Positions 12,301 through 25,520 of a DNA stretch of 64,000 nt are shown in pieces. The stretch comes from Citrus sinensis (lineage: Eukaryota > Streptophyta > Magnoliopsida > Sapindales > Rutaceae), in NCBI RefSeq assembly GCF_022201045.2, contig NC_068556.1, forward strand, positions 4,256,001 through 4,320,000. Reading direction: 5' to 3'. The position numbers and the translations under genes were made by a program. A model generated the notes under the pieces. The model was not told where the DNA came from and ran no database searches. It saw only the letters and a program-made list of their open reading frames with translations. Positions within the stretch are counted from its first letter, which is position 1. The number at the start of each line of letters is the position of its first letter.

Positions 12301-15300
12301 AAGAATACAGACTTCTTTTCCAAGGCCATCTGATGTAGACATTTATCCATTTTAAAACAGAAAATTTCATCTAGGAAACACATTCATGATGAAGAAGCTG
12401 TCACCAATGTGGGAACTTTTGAGCTAATTGATTGTAAGGAGGTATAGAAAGGAGCTTTATGTCTTATTAGTTTTGGATTTTTTTTCTTCCTTTCAGTGTT
12501 TCCACCCATTTTTAAGAATCATGATTGGTTCATGGTGCATATACAGTCATGCATGCTTGTAGTTACTTATCTGTCTTGGATACATGTGGACCTTTTCTTT
12601 TTTCTTTTTTAGGCCAAATCTCTTTTTAATCTGTCCGTGTTATTGCAAAGTGACTGACCAAGATTACTATGTTCCTCAACATATGACTCCAATATTGTAC
12701 AGAAGCTCAAGTGCAACATCCCATTGTTTGAATGACAAAATGGTGATGATCTTGGATAATTTTGAACCTAAAATCTTCCTCTGCATCAGCTTAGGCTGAA
12801 GTAACCTGATTTCTACTCAACTATGAGAAAACAAAATTTGATTTCTATGGGATGTTAGGCGTATAAAGTAATCCCATTGGTAGTTTGGTAACTGTTGACT
12901 GTGGGACTATAGACAATGGTGCCAATTGGTTTTCGTTTGTTAGATGGCTTGATATGTTTTGATTGCTTTAATCTGTGGCTTTTCATGTTAGAGAGTGGAC
13001 ATGTGTGCTTTTGTTTATGTTTCATTTTGGCAGTTCGATAAACTAACACTAGTTTGGGGGAAAACCCCGACAGCCTCCCTTGGGATCTGAAGAGGTAAGG
13101 GCTGCCTTCTTTAAGTTCTCTGTCTAGCTTTAATTCTTGAGGATAGACCCTGTAAGCATGAAGTTTCTATCAGTCATACTTTTGTCTCCTTAAAGGCAGT
13201 CATACTTTTGTCTCCTTAAAGGAATTTATTTCATCTGTTTTCCTGAAGCAGGTCCAGCAGAGCGCACGCACACAAATGCACACACGCACATGCATATTCT
13301 TTTGTTTTTGTGCACGGCGATGTGTATGACATCCAATTCTCCTCTTGTTTATATATGAGACAAAAATCAAATTACATCTGGCACAAAGTCTCTTATTTTC
13401 ACTGCTTGATATCATATGAGGATTTATTTTTCAAATAAAAAATATGACTTCTATATTCTTGGAGAATCGGAGTTACTTGATCAAAATTGTATAAAAAACA
13501 TGAATGTTTACTTTTTATGAAAATGAATGTGAGAGGTTTGCATATGACCCCTTTTGTTTTGAGTGTTTGCTTTGTAATTAGGTATTGCTCATTAGATAAG
13601 TGGGTCTTTTATTTATTTATTTATTTTTAATTCTTTGAACATGGCAACCATGACACCTAAATATTTTAAGGCAATTGCACCAAATTGTCAATACATGTTT
13701 GATTTAAAATTTTGGAATCCCTGAAATATTTGCCAGATGTTGTATTTATATGCATCATTGTTGCTGTGCTGATATCTTTTATATGTTCAGTGGACAACTT
13801 TTTTGGACAATGAGGGGCGAGTTATGGATTCAAATGCTTTAAGGAAAAGAATATTCTATGGGGGAGTTGATCACAAATTACGGAGAGAGGTTTGAATCCT
13901 TAGTAGGGGACATTCTGCTGAGTATTTGGTTTTCATTAATTTTGTATCTTGTTCATGAAGCCCTTGATTATGTTTGTAGGTTTGGGCGTTCTTGTTGGGA
14001 TACTATGCATATGATTCAACATATGCTGAGAGGGAGTATCTTAGGTGCATTAAGAAGTCAGAGTATGAGAACATAAAGAGGCAGTGGCAGGTTCGCTGTT
14101 AATATTCATTTATTCTTTTGTTTAGAATCATTCCGTCCTGTTCAATGCTGTTCTCTCATTTTGTATATCTGTGTGTTTGTGCTGTCATGTTTTGTAGAAC
14201 CCTCCCTTGTATCAGCTCAAATTTTGGATGGTTTTCTTTTGTTGTCATATTTTCCTTTGTCATAATTATTTTTATTTCTCTCTTCAAATTTCTCCATTTC
14301 ATTATGTCTGCAGCTTTAGTGCTCTATCTTTATAGTTAGCTCTGCTTTTTCTCTTTGTTGTTTCCTTTTCCTTTCGTTTTCATAAAGAAAAATGCTAATA
14401 TACTGTCCGAGGGGGAGAGAGAGAAATTAATGCATTGCTTTTAAGGTAAACACGTTGCTTTGTGCCATGGCTTTTTGAGCCTTTTGATGAAAATATAATG
14501 TAAGTACGTTGTGTTGTTCAATGTTGTTTTTGTGGTTTTATGGACCTGTTTTTAGATAGCAACCTTATTTTTCACTTCTCATGGTTTCTTGTGTGTTTAG
14601 AATTTATGATTTTCTTTAGAGAGTTTTTCGAAGGCTTAATATGCAGATATAATTTCTTCTGCCAGAGTATCTCACCTGAACAGGCAAGAGGTTTACAAAA
14701 TTCAGGGAGAGGAAAGGGCTTATAGATAAAGATGTGGTATGTATGAAACTAGAACCAGTATTCACCACCTTTGTAAATTATTTTATGGAGGAAGTTTAAA
14801 ATGAAATGGTGATTCTAATTGGGTTTTTTTCTCTGTTTTCTAGGTGAGGACTGATAGGTCGGTCACTTTCTTCGATGGGGATGATAATCCAAATGTGCAT
14901 CTTCTACGTGATATTCTGTTGACATACTCTTTCTATAACTTTGATCTTGGTTATTGTCAGGTAATTACTTCTAACATCGAGTGATCTTTCTTAGCCTTGC
15001 TGGTGGTCGCATGAAAATGTATGATTTTACACTTGTGTATAGTCATCAAGCTGTGATTGTCATTTGCTTTGCATAAGTCAAAGAATGATTGAAAAGCATT
15101 AGGAATGCAACAGAAGTGAAGGCTGGACAGATAATCTTTTGAGTCTGCTGGTGTCATATGCACAAAAACTATTGAATAAGCATGAAAAATTTCATGGTTA
15201 TTATTTGTAACTTAGAAATATTGAAGTAAAACAAGAAAATTGATCAAGTGTAGCATCCTTATTTTTACGTCTTGCTTTGAAATCCATGTTAAATATGAAA

Positions 15301-17445
15301 CAAAGGCTGGCTTTTATCTGAAATTCCCAATGCAGTTATAGCTGCATTACTGGCATAATCAATCCTTCTTTTCGATTGTTTGAATTATCTTCCAAATTAA
15401 CTATTCTGTATGCAATTATTTCTTCAAAGTCAATTGTTTTTGGTATTATAGAGTAGTTTTTTGTTTGAGTAGGTTTTATATTACATAATGAGAAGTGGAT
15501 TTCTTGTGATTTTGAGTTCTTGTTTTAGTTAGGGTTTTGCCATCATAAATAGGGCTTCGTTTTTCATTTTTAATCAAAATTTTATGATTATTGAATGGAA
15601 TATTATTGTTTCTCCCTTGTCTATTATTCCTTATCATTTTTATTTTGTGGTACTGTCTATCCTGCATCAGATAGGCTATGACCAGTTCGTGCATGCAGTT
15701 TGGTACTCTCATGATTTTTCATTTATATTATGCTATCTGTCTTACAGGGTATGAGTGATCTGCTGTCCCCAATACTGTTTGTAATGGAGGATGAGTCGCA
15801 ATCATTTTGGTGTTTTGTGGCATTGATGGAGCGCCTTGGTCCTAATTTTAATCGTGACCAAAATGGCATGCACAGCCAACTTTTTGCACTATCTAAGGTC
15901 TCTCTCTTCATCTTTTAGCTTCTTGTTTCACCCACAGAAGAATATGCATAATCTGTCATTTAATATTTGAAATCAGATTTTACATTCTCTACTTTCCGCT
16001 TGGATTCCCTTTCCAAATGATGACAATTATTCTATAATTTGTTAGTGACCAGCTTTATAAGAATTGAGATTAGGTGTCTTAGCTTTTCCTTGACTAACTT
16101 TTTAGCTAGGCAAACAGAATGAGTTTCGAGTTTTAATCATCACTTTTGTTGCAGTTGGTGGAGTTGCTGGACAATCCGTTGCATAACTATTTCAAGCAGA
16201 ATGATTGCTTGAATTATTTCTTCTGCTTTCGCTGGGTTCTAATACAATTTAAAAGGTCAGATGCCTGAATTAAATTGTTCAGTTTGATAATGTATATGTT
16301 CTTTGAACATGTCATTCAAGTAATATCTGATAGCTTTTTTATTTCATCAAATATAGAATAATATTCTGAACAGGTCCTAGGTTGATGAATATAGCCCAGT
16401 TGATAAGCCTCTTCTAGTGGAAGCAAGAGGTCCAGTTTTCAAGTCTGAAGGGATATGTTTAATTTGAGAGTGGGGAGGGGTTGGGTTGCAAGGTAATTGG
16501 AAAGGGAAAAAGAGAAGTCCTAGACCAGTGAAAGGAATTTCCACGATTTCAGTATCCTTGTAGAGGAGGGAGTGGAAATAGGATATCCCCTATCAGACTT
16601 TTCATTGGCTGTGTGGCTATCTGTATATGATTGTGTGCATTTTTGTACAAGTTAGTGTATTTGCCTTGTGTGAAGAGGGGATAGAAAAGAGCATGCTACC
16701 TGAGTGGAATTATCTTAACGACTTTTCTGTGTGTATGGATTGCCGAGTAGATACCAACAGAGAGAAAAGAGTTTTGAGCTTCTTGGTTCTAATATGGTCA
16801 TTGAGCATTTGATTGTGCCTTGAAACTTGGGTAGCAAGTTTAGTTGTAATTTTATTGCCAAAGTGTCACTTCCCTTTGCTTTTTAACTGTTTTGGCTCCC
16901 AGGGCTTGCTCAAGTGGATTTCAAGTAACTTTCTTTGGTTGGCCATTCGAGTTCAAATCTTAGGGGAGGAGGGGGGCTAAAATATCTATATGAGCTTTTG
17001 CCCCTCACTTAACCTCGTCATAATCATCTGAATTCTTAATTTTTCTTATTGCATGGATAATTGTATGTGATAATATGATGTCCAGAGTTTTCCTGATTTA
17101 TGATTTCATGTTTTTCAGAGAATTTGAATATGAGAAAACAATGCGATTGTGGGAGGTATTATGGACTCATTATCTGTCTGAGCATCTGCACCTGTATGTA
17201 TGTGTTGCAATTTGAAGCGGTATCGCAACAAGATAATGGGGGAGCAAATGGACTTTGACACGCTCTTGAAATTTATTAATGAGCTGAGTGGTCGGATTGA
17301 CCTTGATGCAATCCTTAGAGATGCTGAGGCTTTGTGTATATGTGCTGGCGAAAACGGTGCTGCGAGCATTCCTCCTGGAACTCCGCCTTCATTGCCTATT
17401 GACAATGGTTTGTTATATTCTCAACAAGAAGATGAAGTATTGTGA
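9304..17445 (+). CDS. GYP7/TBC1D15-like Rab GTPase-activating protein, frameshifted as written
   Basis: TBC proteins stimulate GTP hydrolysis by Rab GTPases in membrane traffic. Exons: 9304-9366, 9532-9705, 9812-9863, 9975-10082, 10216-10300, 10732-10786, 11193-11598, 13034-13094, 13791-13889, 13980-14090, 14666-14736, 14844-14960, 15748-15897, 16155-16255, 17119-17445. An N-terminal lipid-binding-like domain (about residues 30-190) precedes the TBC domain (about 355-600). The catalytic arginine motif IDKDVVRTD spans exons 11-12 and the glutamine-finger motif YCQGM spans exons 12-13. Seven one-base indels break the frame: insertions near 11333-11335, 11378-11380, 11562-11564, 11573-11576 and 13061-13064, and losses near 14687-14690 and 17211-17213. 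Allowing for them, the exons sum to exactly 659 codons (658 residues). All splice sites are sound, so assembly errors seem likelier than a pseudogene. Confidence 0.85.
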
Positions 17446-18207
17446 ATAAAATTCCTTTCGGGTCTGTGGATGTGGAAATATTAAGTGCATCATGTAATTA
17501 GCTAATTTTTCTCGACAGTTTTAGCATTATAAAATACAGATATCAGATAAAATAACCATGTTTTGCCATTAAATCCTGGGCCCTAATTAACTTCCGTTAG
17601 CTTAAATTCCTTGATGTATCCAACAGTTTGTGTCCTTACTGCATTTTTATTTTGGCTCGTGTGCCGAAAGCGCTATATTTTGAATTGGAAATGGTCAAAA
17701 GGCGCCAGATTCTAACGGGTTTTTCCGAGTTCTGAAAATTGGCTCTTAAATTTATTCGTGTTAGCCGAGTTGTTCATTTGTAAACTGCAGCGCGCGTGGA
17801 GTGCAATCAAATAAAAGGGTTTCATTAAGTTTCACCTTCCCGGTGGGGTAAAAGGACATGCATTATTTTCTTCAAGTTTTTTTTTTTCCTCTCTCTTTTG
17901 TTGAGTCCGATACATGGTTCACAATTCAGAGAGAAAGAGACTGATTTCATGGGATGAATAGACAGTGCTTGTTTTACATTACATAATCATCGTTACGTAC
18001 ATTACATTAGAGTGCAACCACGCATCAGTGGTTTAGGAAGAAACACAATAATGTATGTAACCTGATGCAAAATCCTAGCTAGGTCACTAGTCACTAGTAC
18101 GTACTAAGCAGACATTTTTATTTTAAAGCATGAGGAGATGCACGACTCGAGATATATTTATTTTGAAGCACGAGGAGATGCACTACTCGAGACATTAGAG
18201 AACGCGA
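17446..18207. other. Convergent intergenic spacer (TBC and MYB 3' ends)
   Basis: Holds the 3' UTRs of two converging genes. AATAAA overlaps the TBC stop region (17445-17450) and occurs again near 17810. A near-duplicate phrase GAGGAGATGCACNACTCGAGA occurs near 18131 and 18173. No gene is seen. Confidence 0.6.
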
Positions 18208-19157
18208 TTACTGGTTGCACTCAAAGGTCTCGAATACAAGGAAGGAATCCAAATAGGCAATGAAAGGCTCATCATCAAATACAAATGTAGAATTATTGGA
18301 GGAATCAGCGCACATTCTAAGTAATTGTTAAAGCTCCCTCCACAATCACCTTCAGTCCACGTATTAGCATCGTAGTCATTTCTCTCTTCTTCGAATCCTT
18401 GAGAAGCGTTTAGAGAATTGCGACACATTGGAGGGGCAGGGAGTTTGCTGTTGCTGCCGCCGTCGTCATTATTCTCCCTGCAGTCACCACCATTAATGTT
18501 GTGGGTGCCCATGTCAACGGCAGTCGCTTTTCTTTTGCCAAAACGGCATTTCTTGTTCAAATGGGTATTCCAGTAGTTCTTCACTTCATTGTCGGTTCGA
18601 CCAGGAAGTCGACCCGCTATCAATGACCATCTACATGCATGTCACGAGATCAACAATAATAATCTTGAAATGAAAATAAAAATAAAAAGCCAAAACAAAG
18701 GAAAAAATTTAATAAAAAAAGTAATTAAAGTGTACTAATTAAGTAATTAAGAACATTAATCACCGGTTGCCAAGAAGTTTATGCATTCGGATGATAAGGT
18801 CTTCTTCTTGTTGAGAGATGGCACCGCGCTTGATGTTTGGTCTCAGGTAATTCTTCCATCTGAGTCTGCAACTCTTCCCTCCCCTCTTCAAACCTGCAGA
18901 GAGACAAATTAATTGATACAGAAAGAAATGTTAATTAAATATACAGTGATTAATGTACCTGAACTTGGGGAAATTATGTATACACGTTGCCGTAAATTGA
19001 TTATAAATCATACCTAACTTCTTGGACACAGCTGCCCAATTGCCCTCACCATGAGTCTCTACATAATTTTCAGAATCAAGTCCTCTTCTGGTTTCCACAA
19101 ACCTCTCTTAGCCTTGCCCTCCTGTCGTTTCACTTTCACTTGTTTATTATTTCCCAT
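18208..19157 (-). CDS. MYB82: R2R3-MYB transcription factor, MYB82-like
   Basis: Two-repeat MYB activator-type factor of the group related to trichome regulators WER/GL1; Arabidopsis MYB82 is the best match from memory ([10 protein letters not shown] and [14 protein letters not shown] blocks). Exons: 19157-19014, 18893-18764 (130 bp, the usual length for this family), 18630-18208. R2 tryptophans lie in [15 protein letters not shown] and RLRWKNYL. R3 contains [18 protein letters not shown], which fits the bHLH-binding signature [DE]Lx2[RK]x3Lx6Lx3R, so a bHLH partner is likely. Two single bases are missing: an A in exon 1 (TTTT at 19067-19070 on the plus strand) and one in exon 3 near 18318. 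With both allowed for, the frame is 233 codons ending at 18208. As written, exon 3 runs out of frame to a stop at 18195. Confidence 0.85.
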
Positions 19158-19234
19158 TTAATTAAAATTGACTCCCATCTGCCTAGCTACTTACTCTTTC
19201 ACTAGGATTTTTGTGGTGAAAGCAGGAAGTTATA

Positions 19235-19247
19235 TACATATATATAG
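19235..19247 (-). promoter_or_regulatory. Putative TATA region of the MYB gene
   Basis: A TATATATG-type run on the minus strand lies about 80-90 bp upstream of the MYB ATG, a normal spacing once a short 5' UTR is allowed for. AT-rich chance sequence cannot be excluded. Confidence 0.4.
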
Positions 19248-19259
19248 GTAGGGTAAGTG

Positions 19260-22200
19260 GGTTATATATGTAGTACAGTTTAGTGTATGAAAGAGCATTA
19301 ATTTAACATTTGTAGTTATATAAGCATATACATGTGTGTGAATGTGGAATTGTGAAAAATGGCTAATCCAAAATTGTCGTCTAGTAACACAACATTACAT
19401 TGATCGTGCATGAGATGATGAGGATATGTCACTACTTGTGCTTATGTTAAAGGATTGACGTGGGGGGCCGCCCTGGTTTATTAATGTCACTTTAGCTTTC
19501 CCAGAGATAGAGATTGAGATTGCTCTCCAGTTTAAAAGTAAAAGCAAAGCAAATCTGGCTTCCACTTCTCACTCTCTCTGTTCCCTACGACCCTACATTT
19601 TATGAAATGAAGGAGCAAGAAAAATTAAGGACCCATTCAACAGTTGCAAATGGCTGGCTACTGTGTGAATTGTGAATACATAATTCTCCTTTCTATTATT
19701 AAATAATTAATGTTATGTTATTGAAGCTTAAGTTTCGACACGCACGTGTAGCCACTTGGGATCAGTTGTGGGCAGTACCGACACTGATGATGAGTTTAAG
19801 CTTTTGCATGAGTACTGTAAGTGAGTAACGATCAAAATTTTGGGGTTTTAAATATTAACAGCTCAATAATTGAAATCTTTCGAGTTTCAACAGTGGCAAT
19901 TGAAGCGATAAATTAACAAGAGTCGCTCATAATATATTCGGTTGATTGAGCAGATCATGATATATTGGAGAACGCATCAATACCTGTCCAATTGAGAAAA
20001 TGCAGCCTTTTAAGTCCCACAATATATAAAAATATATGCCATGCATATCTTGAGTTGTATAAAATTTATCCACTTTCTACAGGTACGTACCAATCGCTCA
20101 GGTGAGCAAGACTTTTTCAGGTGGAATATTTGCGTTTGAACAGGACAGGGAAGACTGAAGAGAGCTATTTTTTGTGTTTCAAATTAATTTTCTCTCTTGA
20201 CATCCCTGTCATATAATTTTGCTTTTCGGGGTATTATTTCTCCTTTTTCATCAGCTCCTTCAGCTTTAATGGATTCACCATCAGGTTTGTTGTCTCAGTC
20301 TCATGGCCAAATAAAAACAGTCATATTCCTTGTCATTTGACTGGTAGTTTTAAATGCATGTGACGCGTCGAAATTGTACCCACCAAAATATATAACACTA
20401 ACATAATAATAATAATAATAATAACAACAAAGAACTTATTTTCAAATGTTGATAATCAATCGAGGAAGAGGTGAGCAATCAAGCAATTTATATTGAAAAT
20501 CTTATGATGGAATATTATGGGTGTGACGAATCCCTCTCTCATAGGATTATTACTTGCGGCGCGTGATGTATTTTTTATTTTGAGTCCTTCACTCTTGGTG
20601 GGATTATGTCTCATGCAGAGTGGGATTATAAATCTCTTATACACAAGCTCATACTTTTCCTGAACATTCTACAACAAGTACATGCCCTCACAAAAGGCTT
20701 TCATCATCATGCTCCCTCAGTATTAAAGATTCTGAAGGAGAACAAGGATTTGAATTAGCTGTATTTGTTTTCAATGGTATTTGTTGTTTTTTCTTTTCTG
20801 TTTTTATAGCATGATTATTTTAAGAGATATAAAATTTATTATGTCCTCTAACCATGTGTCTTCTAATTTAATTAATGAATTTTTTCGCACCGTCGAAGTT
20901 CGACTAGAAATTAAAAATATTAAGAACATATTTGAATTATATAAAGTCATTTATTTTCGAGTTACATGCATCGTTCTTGTCACCTGCACTATCTCGTAAG
21001 TGCTGTAAAATTTCTACAGTAGCTACCACTTCCATCTTTGTGGATGCCAAAGTCTCCTTTTAAGTTTTAACTTTGCCCAACTGCCATGCATTTTTCTTTA
21101 ACATTGTCGATCGCATGGATCATGCCTCGAATAGATGGGGTCTGATCAGTGCAACTCTTTAACTTTATTTATTAATTCTTTTTGTTTTTGTCGATAATCT
21201 CTTTCTTTTTTTTTGTTTTTGTTTTTTTGAATGTGGCTCGGTTTAGATATTTGAGTTTGGAAGAGACTGAATTTACTTTTAAATATTGAGAAATAAAAAT
21301 TTTTCATATCAGTACAAACGGAAGATTTGGACTCACTCCCACATAGAAGTATAAGGATCTCTTAATGGATGGTTTCGATCAAAATAAGCGGAGATGATGA
21401 AAGCAAATTAAACTGAAAAGAAATTATGTGAAATGTTAAAGATATTTAGATTAAAAAAACCAAATGATTAATTGAATCATTGAGCTTGAACAGTTTTGAA
21501 CGACAAAAAAGTTGTCACTTGGCCGACAAAGATGATAATTAATTCATTATTGTTCAAACAAAAAAAAATGCTCCAACTTGATCCTTAGATTTTGGCAGGA
21601 CTTGTGGGTGCATTATTGTTGCTTTATCAATATCAGCCGTTATCACATTGTAAAACAACCTGTCGTGTCCTTAAGTCCAGCACGGTTCTGAGGGCTTGGT
21701 AGAAAATGACGAGTCTTTGTGGACGATACAGTTCATACCTGGGTTAATTCCTCGATGTAGTGGGAAATACGTATGCATATATTTTCCTTTTACAGAAGAA
21801 TAAAGCTGCTTTCATATCTCTCTTCGGATTTAGAGCCCATTTCTTCATGTCATGCATGCATGTGTATACTGCAATTATATATGTGAACGTTTCACCATAC
21901 TATTCAATTAACAATTAAATTCTACAAACATGGACTGACGGACACAACATTCGAGTCACCACCTTCGATTTCGAAGGGCATCGAGTCACTAGCATATGTG
22001 GGAAAGAGTTTTCTTGAAAATACCTAGTAAAGCATATCATATCATTTATATCATAACCACAGGGAGAGAGGAAAATTCGAGGTTAAGAACAAAATTTTTT
22101 AACGGGGGGACGGACTGATGTTGCAGAAATTTATTCAGCAATCACAACCGTACGTGGTTCACTTTAATAAAGTTGGCATAATGGAGTACTCGTGATTGTG

Positions 22201-22880
22201 ATTCTTGGCTTACCTTCCTTTTTAAGATTTTTGTTTTTTTGGTTTGTTTGTTTGTGGAAGGGTTGGAAATCACACGAACCCACAATGGAAAGTGAAAGCT
22301 GAAGCCCCTATCAACTATCATCATTAATCCAATCATTCTCACCTTCATTTTCCGATTAATTATGGGATTCGTTCATCTCTTGGTCATTTGATTGAGAAGG
22401 AAATTGCGTGGCGTCAAGCTATTAATTAAATAAAAAAGTAATCAGAAGTTAATTAGAAAATAATCAAAAAGAGCTCTATGATTATCGGGCCCGGTAGATT
22501 TCCAAATTTGAAAGTTGTAAAACCCTAATTAATTCTTTATAATATTGATAGGCAGTATACATTTTCTAACGTGACAACTTATTTTTCTAGATCGAGGAGA
22601 TAAGTGATTCAAGAAACAAGAGTTGTGGTTATGTATTGTAGCTTTCGGGCACATCTTTAAACCCGTCTCCATTGGACTCTATATGCAGGGGCGTATCATA
22701 CACAAGGCTAGAAGCTGCTATGGCCAGAGTTTGAAGATTTTATTTTATTTTTTTGAAAAAAATGAAAGAGTAGTGAACATTCTTGATACAAAACTTTTAT
22801 ATTAGATAAATATGGCTTTTCATATTTCCCACTAACCCAAACTCAAGGCAAAGTCACATACAAGGATTCCCCCCTTGTGT
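19260..22880. other. Intergenic region upstream of the MYB gene
   Basis: No gene recognised. It contains an (AAT)n microsatellite at about 20403-20424 and otherwise unremarkable AT-rich sequence. Confidence 0.55.
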
Positions 22881-22889
22881 TAACGTCAA

Positions 22890-23480
22890 TTACAATAATT
22901 GGAACTTATCGATTCCTTTGATTACTGTTAGGGCTTCTTTTTTTTTGGATGGGTAGTGATGTTGAGCTTCACTGAACTGTCTTGATTTATAGTCACAAAC
23001 TCTCCTATTTTCATTGGATTCTTCAATCAGTATAACACCCCAATAATGATTACTAGCATATGTTTGCAAGATGAGGTGTCCCTTATAAGGTATTTTTAAT
23101 GGTGGAAGTGACTGACACTTTTGCTTTAGTTCTTTTACCGCATTTGTCGCTTCTGTCGACCACAATGAAGATTTATTCTTTAGATGTCTCGATCATCTCA
23201 GCTACTAGTCCAAGCTATAGTTTGTCAAATCTGCAACTGCATCAGCTTTGAACTCAACTTCCATCATCTCTGCTACTGGTCCAGGAATGTTGAGAACAAA
23301 CGTCCGATGAATTATATCAATAGGCTTCTGGAAGATATAGTAAAGTCGCTCCTGCTCCATGTAGTATTCTTCAAGCTTCCGCACATCACAACATTTGTTC
23401 TAGAGGAATTATTCCTCTACCAACTATGTTTCTCTTGGTCCAAATCCAAAGAAATCTGTTGTATGAGTTTCTAAAACAGC
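22890..23480 (-). pseudogene. Caulimovirid-like RT/RNase H remnant (endogenous pararetrovirus)
   Basis: Reading the minus strand, 23165-22890 is an open 91-codon stretch that aligns from memory with the reverse transcriptase/RNase H junction of plant pararetroviruses. An ASNHYWGVIL block stands where the family has an aspartate-containing DAS..yWg motif; here the aspartate is replaced by tyrosine (QTYAS). A later YKSRQFSEAQHHYPSKKKEA block fits the RNase H region. A second coding-like stretch at about 23440-23225 lies upstream in a different frame. Stops and frame changes show it is not functional. A Ty3/gypsy origin is less likely because the usual DASGxGIGAVL form is absent. Confidence 0.6.
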
Positions 23481-24339
23481 AGCACAAGGGTTTGGTCGAG
23501 ATAGGGAAAATGAGCGCCGATGCAACAATTTTTTAACATTACATCATACATCAACATCAACACTGATGTAGAGTTGTTTAACCCACATATACATTCGAGT
23601 GCTATACCTGCAAATTTCTTATCCCCATTGGTAGGTCAAACATGTATTCTTCAAAAAAGTTAAACAACAAATGGTACACACTAAGAAACTCATTTGACAC
23701 TTGATAATTTAGGATGGATCATCCATATTATATCATATAGATATGAATTCTTGCACTTATTTAATACATGTACTATATGATTATAAATTTAAAACTCAAT
23801 TATTAGAATCTCTATCATTGTTCTAAAAGAAAAACCAAATAGGGAAAGCAAATTCATCCAATAGTCTTAAATGGATTCCCACACTTATAAGCACTTACTG
23901 TATACTATTTATCTCATAAAAAAAAATTGTTGCAAAACTTTCAAATAACATTTCATCAATATGTAAGAATATATATATATAAACTTAGTCAATGGGGAAT
24001 ACAGTATTCATTATCCCAAAAATGCAAGTTTTTTTATTCAGAAACAAAAAGTTAAAAAAAAAAAAGAATACCGATATAATTAAACACTACTAAAGTTGTG
24101 CCTAACACAATACTTAAAGAGTTGGGAATTATGAATGCAATAATAAAAAATAAAAAATAAAAGTAAATGCATTAAACATTAAACTAATATTTGAGGGTTA
24201 CTTTTGAAACTTATCTTGTGAATCCAACTCACTAAATAAATAATAATTATTATTATAAAATATTAAAAAAATTAAAATGAATGCTAAAGTCGTTGCCGTC
24301 ACTAATCAGTGTGCATGAAAGAAAGAAAGTGAAAGCCAA
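23481..24339. other. AT-rich intergenic region
   Basis: Nothing recognisable beyond AT-rich sequence and short A/T runs. Confidence 0.6.
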
Positions 24340-24560
24340 TGAGCTCGTAACCCATTGGTAACTCATGCACCCAATAATTTTAGGCACACGAGTTTAAATC
24401 CCATCAATGACTAGGACTCGCTTCCCCTTCTAATAGAACTTTATTTGGCTTCCCGATTTGAGGGTATAATAGATTTCCCTCCAGTATTAAGTAAGGGTCG
24501 TTGTTCGGACTATATCATACTAGAATTACAAAGGAGATTCTCAATCGCTATTTAACTGTA
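24340..24560 (+). mobile_element. tRNA-derived SINE-like element
   Basis: GAGCTCGTAACCCATTGGTA resembles a polymerase III A box and GAGTTTAAATCCC resembles a B box, about 55 bp downstream. The 3' part (TAAGTAAGGGTCGT and following) is of a kind I associate with plant SINE 3' ends. No target duplication was established. Confidence 0.4.
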
Positions 24561-25189
24561 AATATAAATAAAGTTCTGATTATAATATATTAGTATTTAA
24601 AAAAAAATGAAAAATAGAGATGAAGAACTTGGGAAGGGATGTAAATTGGGTTCTAAAATTTTATCATAACTAAAAATTAACAGGACTTAGGTAAGTAGCT
24701 ATAACTTGAAAAAGAGGATGATTTTGATAATGATTCAAACTTGTGTAGCATTAATTTGCTTACAGGGCATTGTAATAACTGATAACCTTAAAATTAAAAG
24801 ACGTTCAAAATTTTTAAAATTAAGCATCGCCCCTACCTATATAACTTAGCAAATTACCTATCCGTTTGATTATAAAATTGAATTAGTAGCGGAATTGTTA
24901 TAAGAGGTAGTGATTAATATTCAGACACCATCGCTTCTTGCACAGACAAATCAATCTATTAGTGGCAGAATTTCTTAATTTTATTAGAAAAAGAGTAATT
25001 ATGGTAATTTAATCTTTTTTAAGAGGCAAAAATGGCTAAGTTTTGAGTAGAGTAACTTGAAATTCAGCATGAACCGCGGCATAGCTAACTTTGCAGTAGA
25101 GATTACCCAATTAGCAAATTACTTATAGAATAAGTTCCTCGCCTTTTCGGCCGAGGTCCAGTTGCTAGCACGGCCACATGAGGCCGTGT

Positions 25190-25520
25190 TCAAGTTTTAC
25201 ATCAGCAATAGCAGCAGGCCGTGATGGGATTGGCCCAGCAGCTACAACATCAAGTCCAACAGCAGCAGCAGGCCATGATTAGGGGTCATTACCGCAGCGG
25301 TCACTTATGAGATTTAAATAAGATTTTCACAACCGCAACAACAGCAGCAGCAGCAGGAGGCCCAACAACAGCCGCAAGATCTGACTGAGATTTTGCTACT
25401 GTTACAACGAGAGGTCGCCATTGGACTTGAGCAACGCGCGAAAGCAGCAGCAGGCCGTGATTGGGTTCTTACAACAGCAACAGCAGCAGGCCCAATAATA
25501 CCAGCAGCTTGATGATGATA
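25190..25520 (+). pseudogene. Glutamine-rich degraded ORF with repeated AGCAGCAGGCC motif
   Basis: Several short open segments encode Q-rich text such as QQLQHQVQQQQQ and QPQQQQQQEAQQQPQDL, interrupted by stops and frame changes. The nucleotide motif AGCAGCAGGCC or a close variant recurs about five times (near 25210, 25264, 25350, 25446, 25485), often followed by GTGAT. It could be the remains of a gag-like or host Q-rich protein. I cannot name it. Confidence 0.35.
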
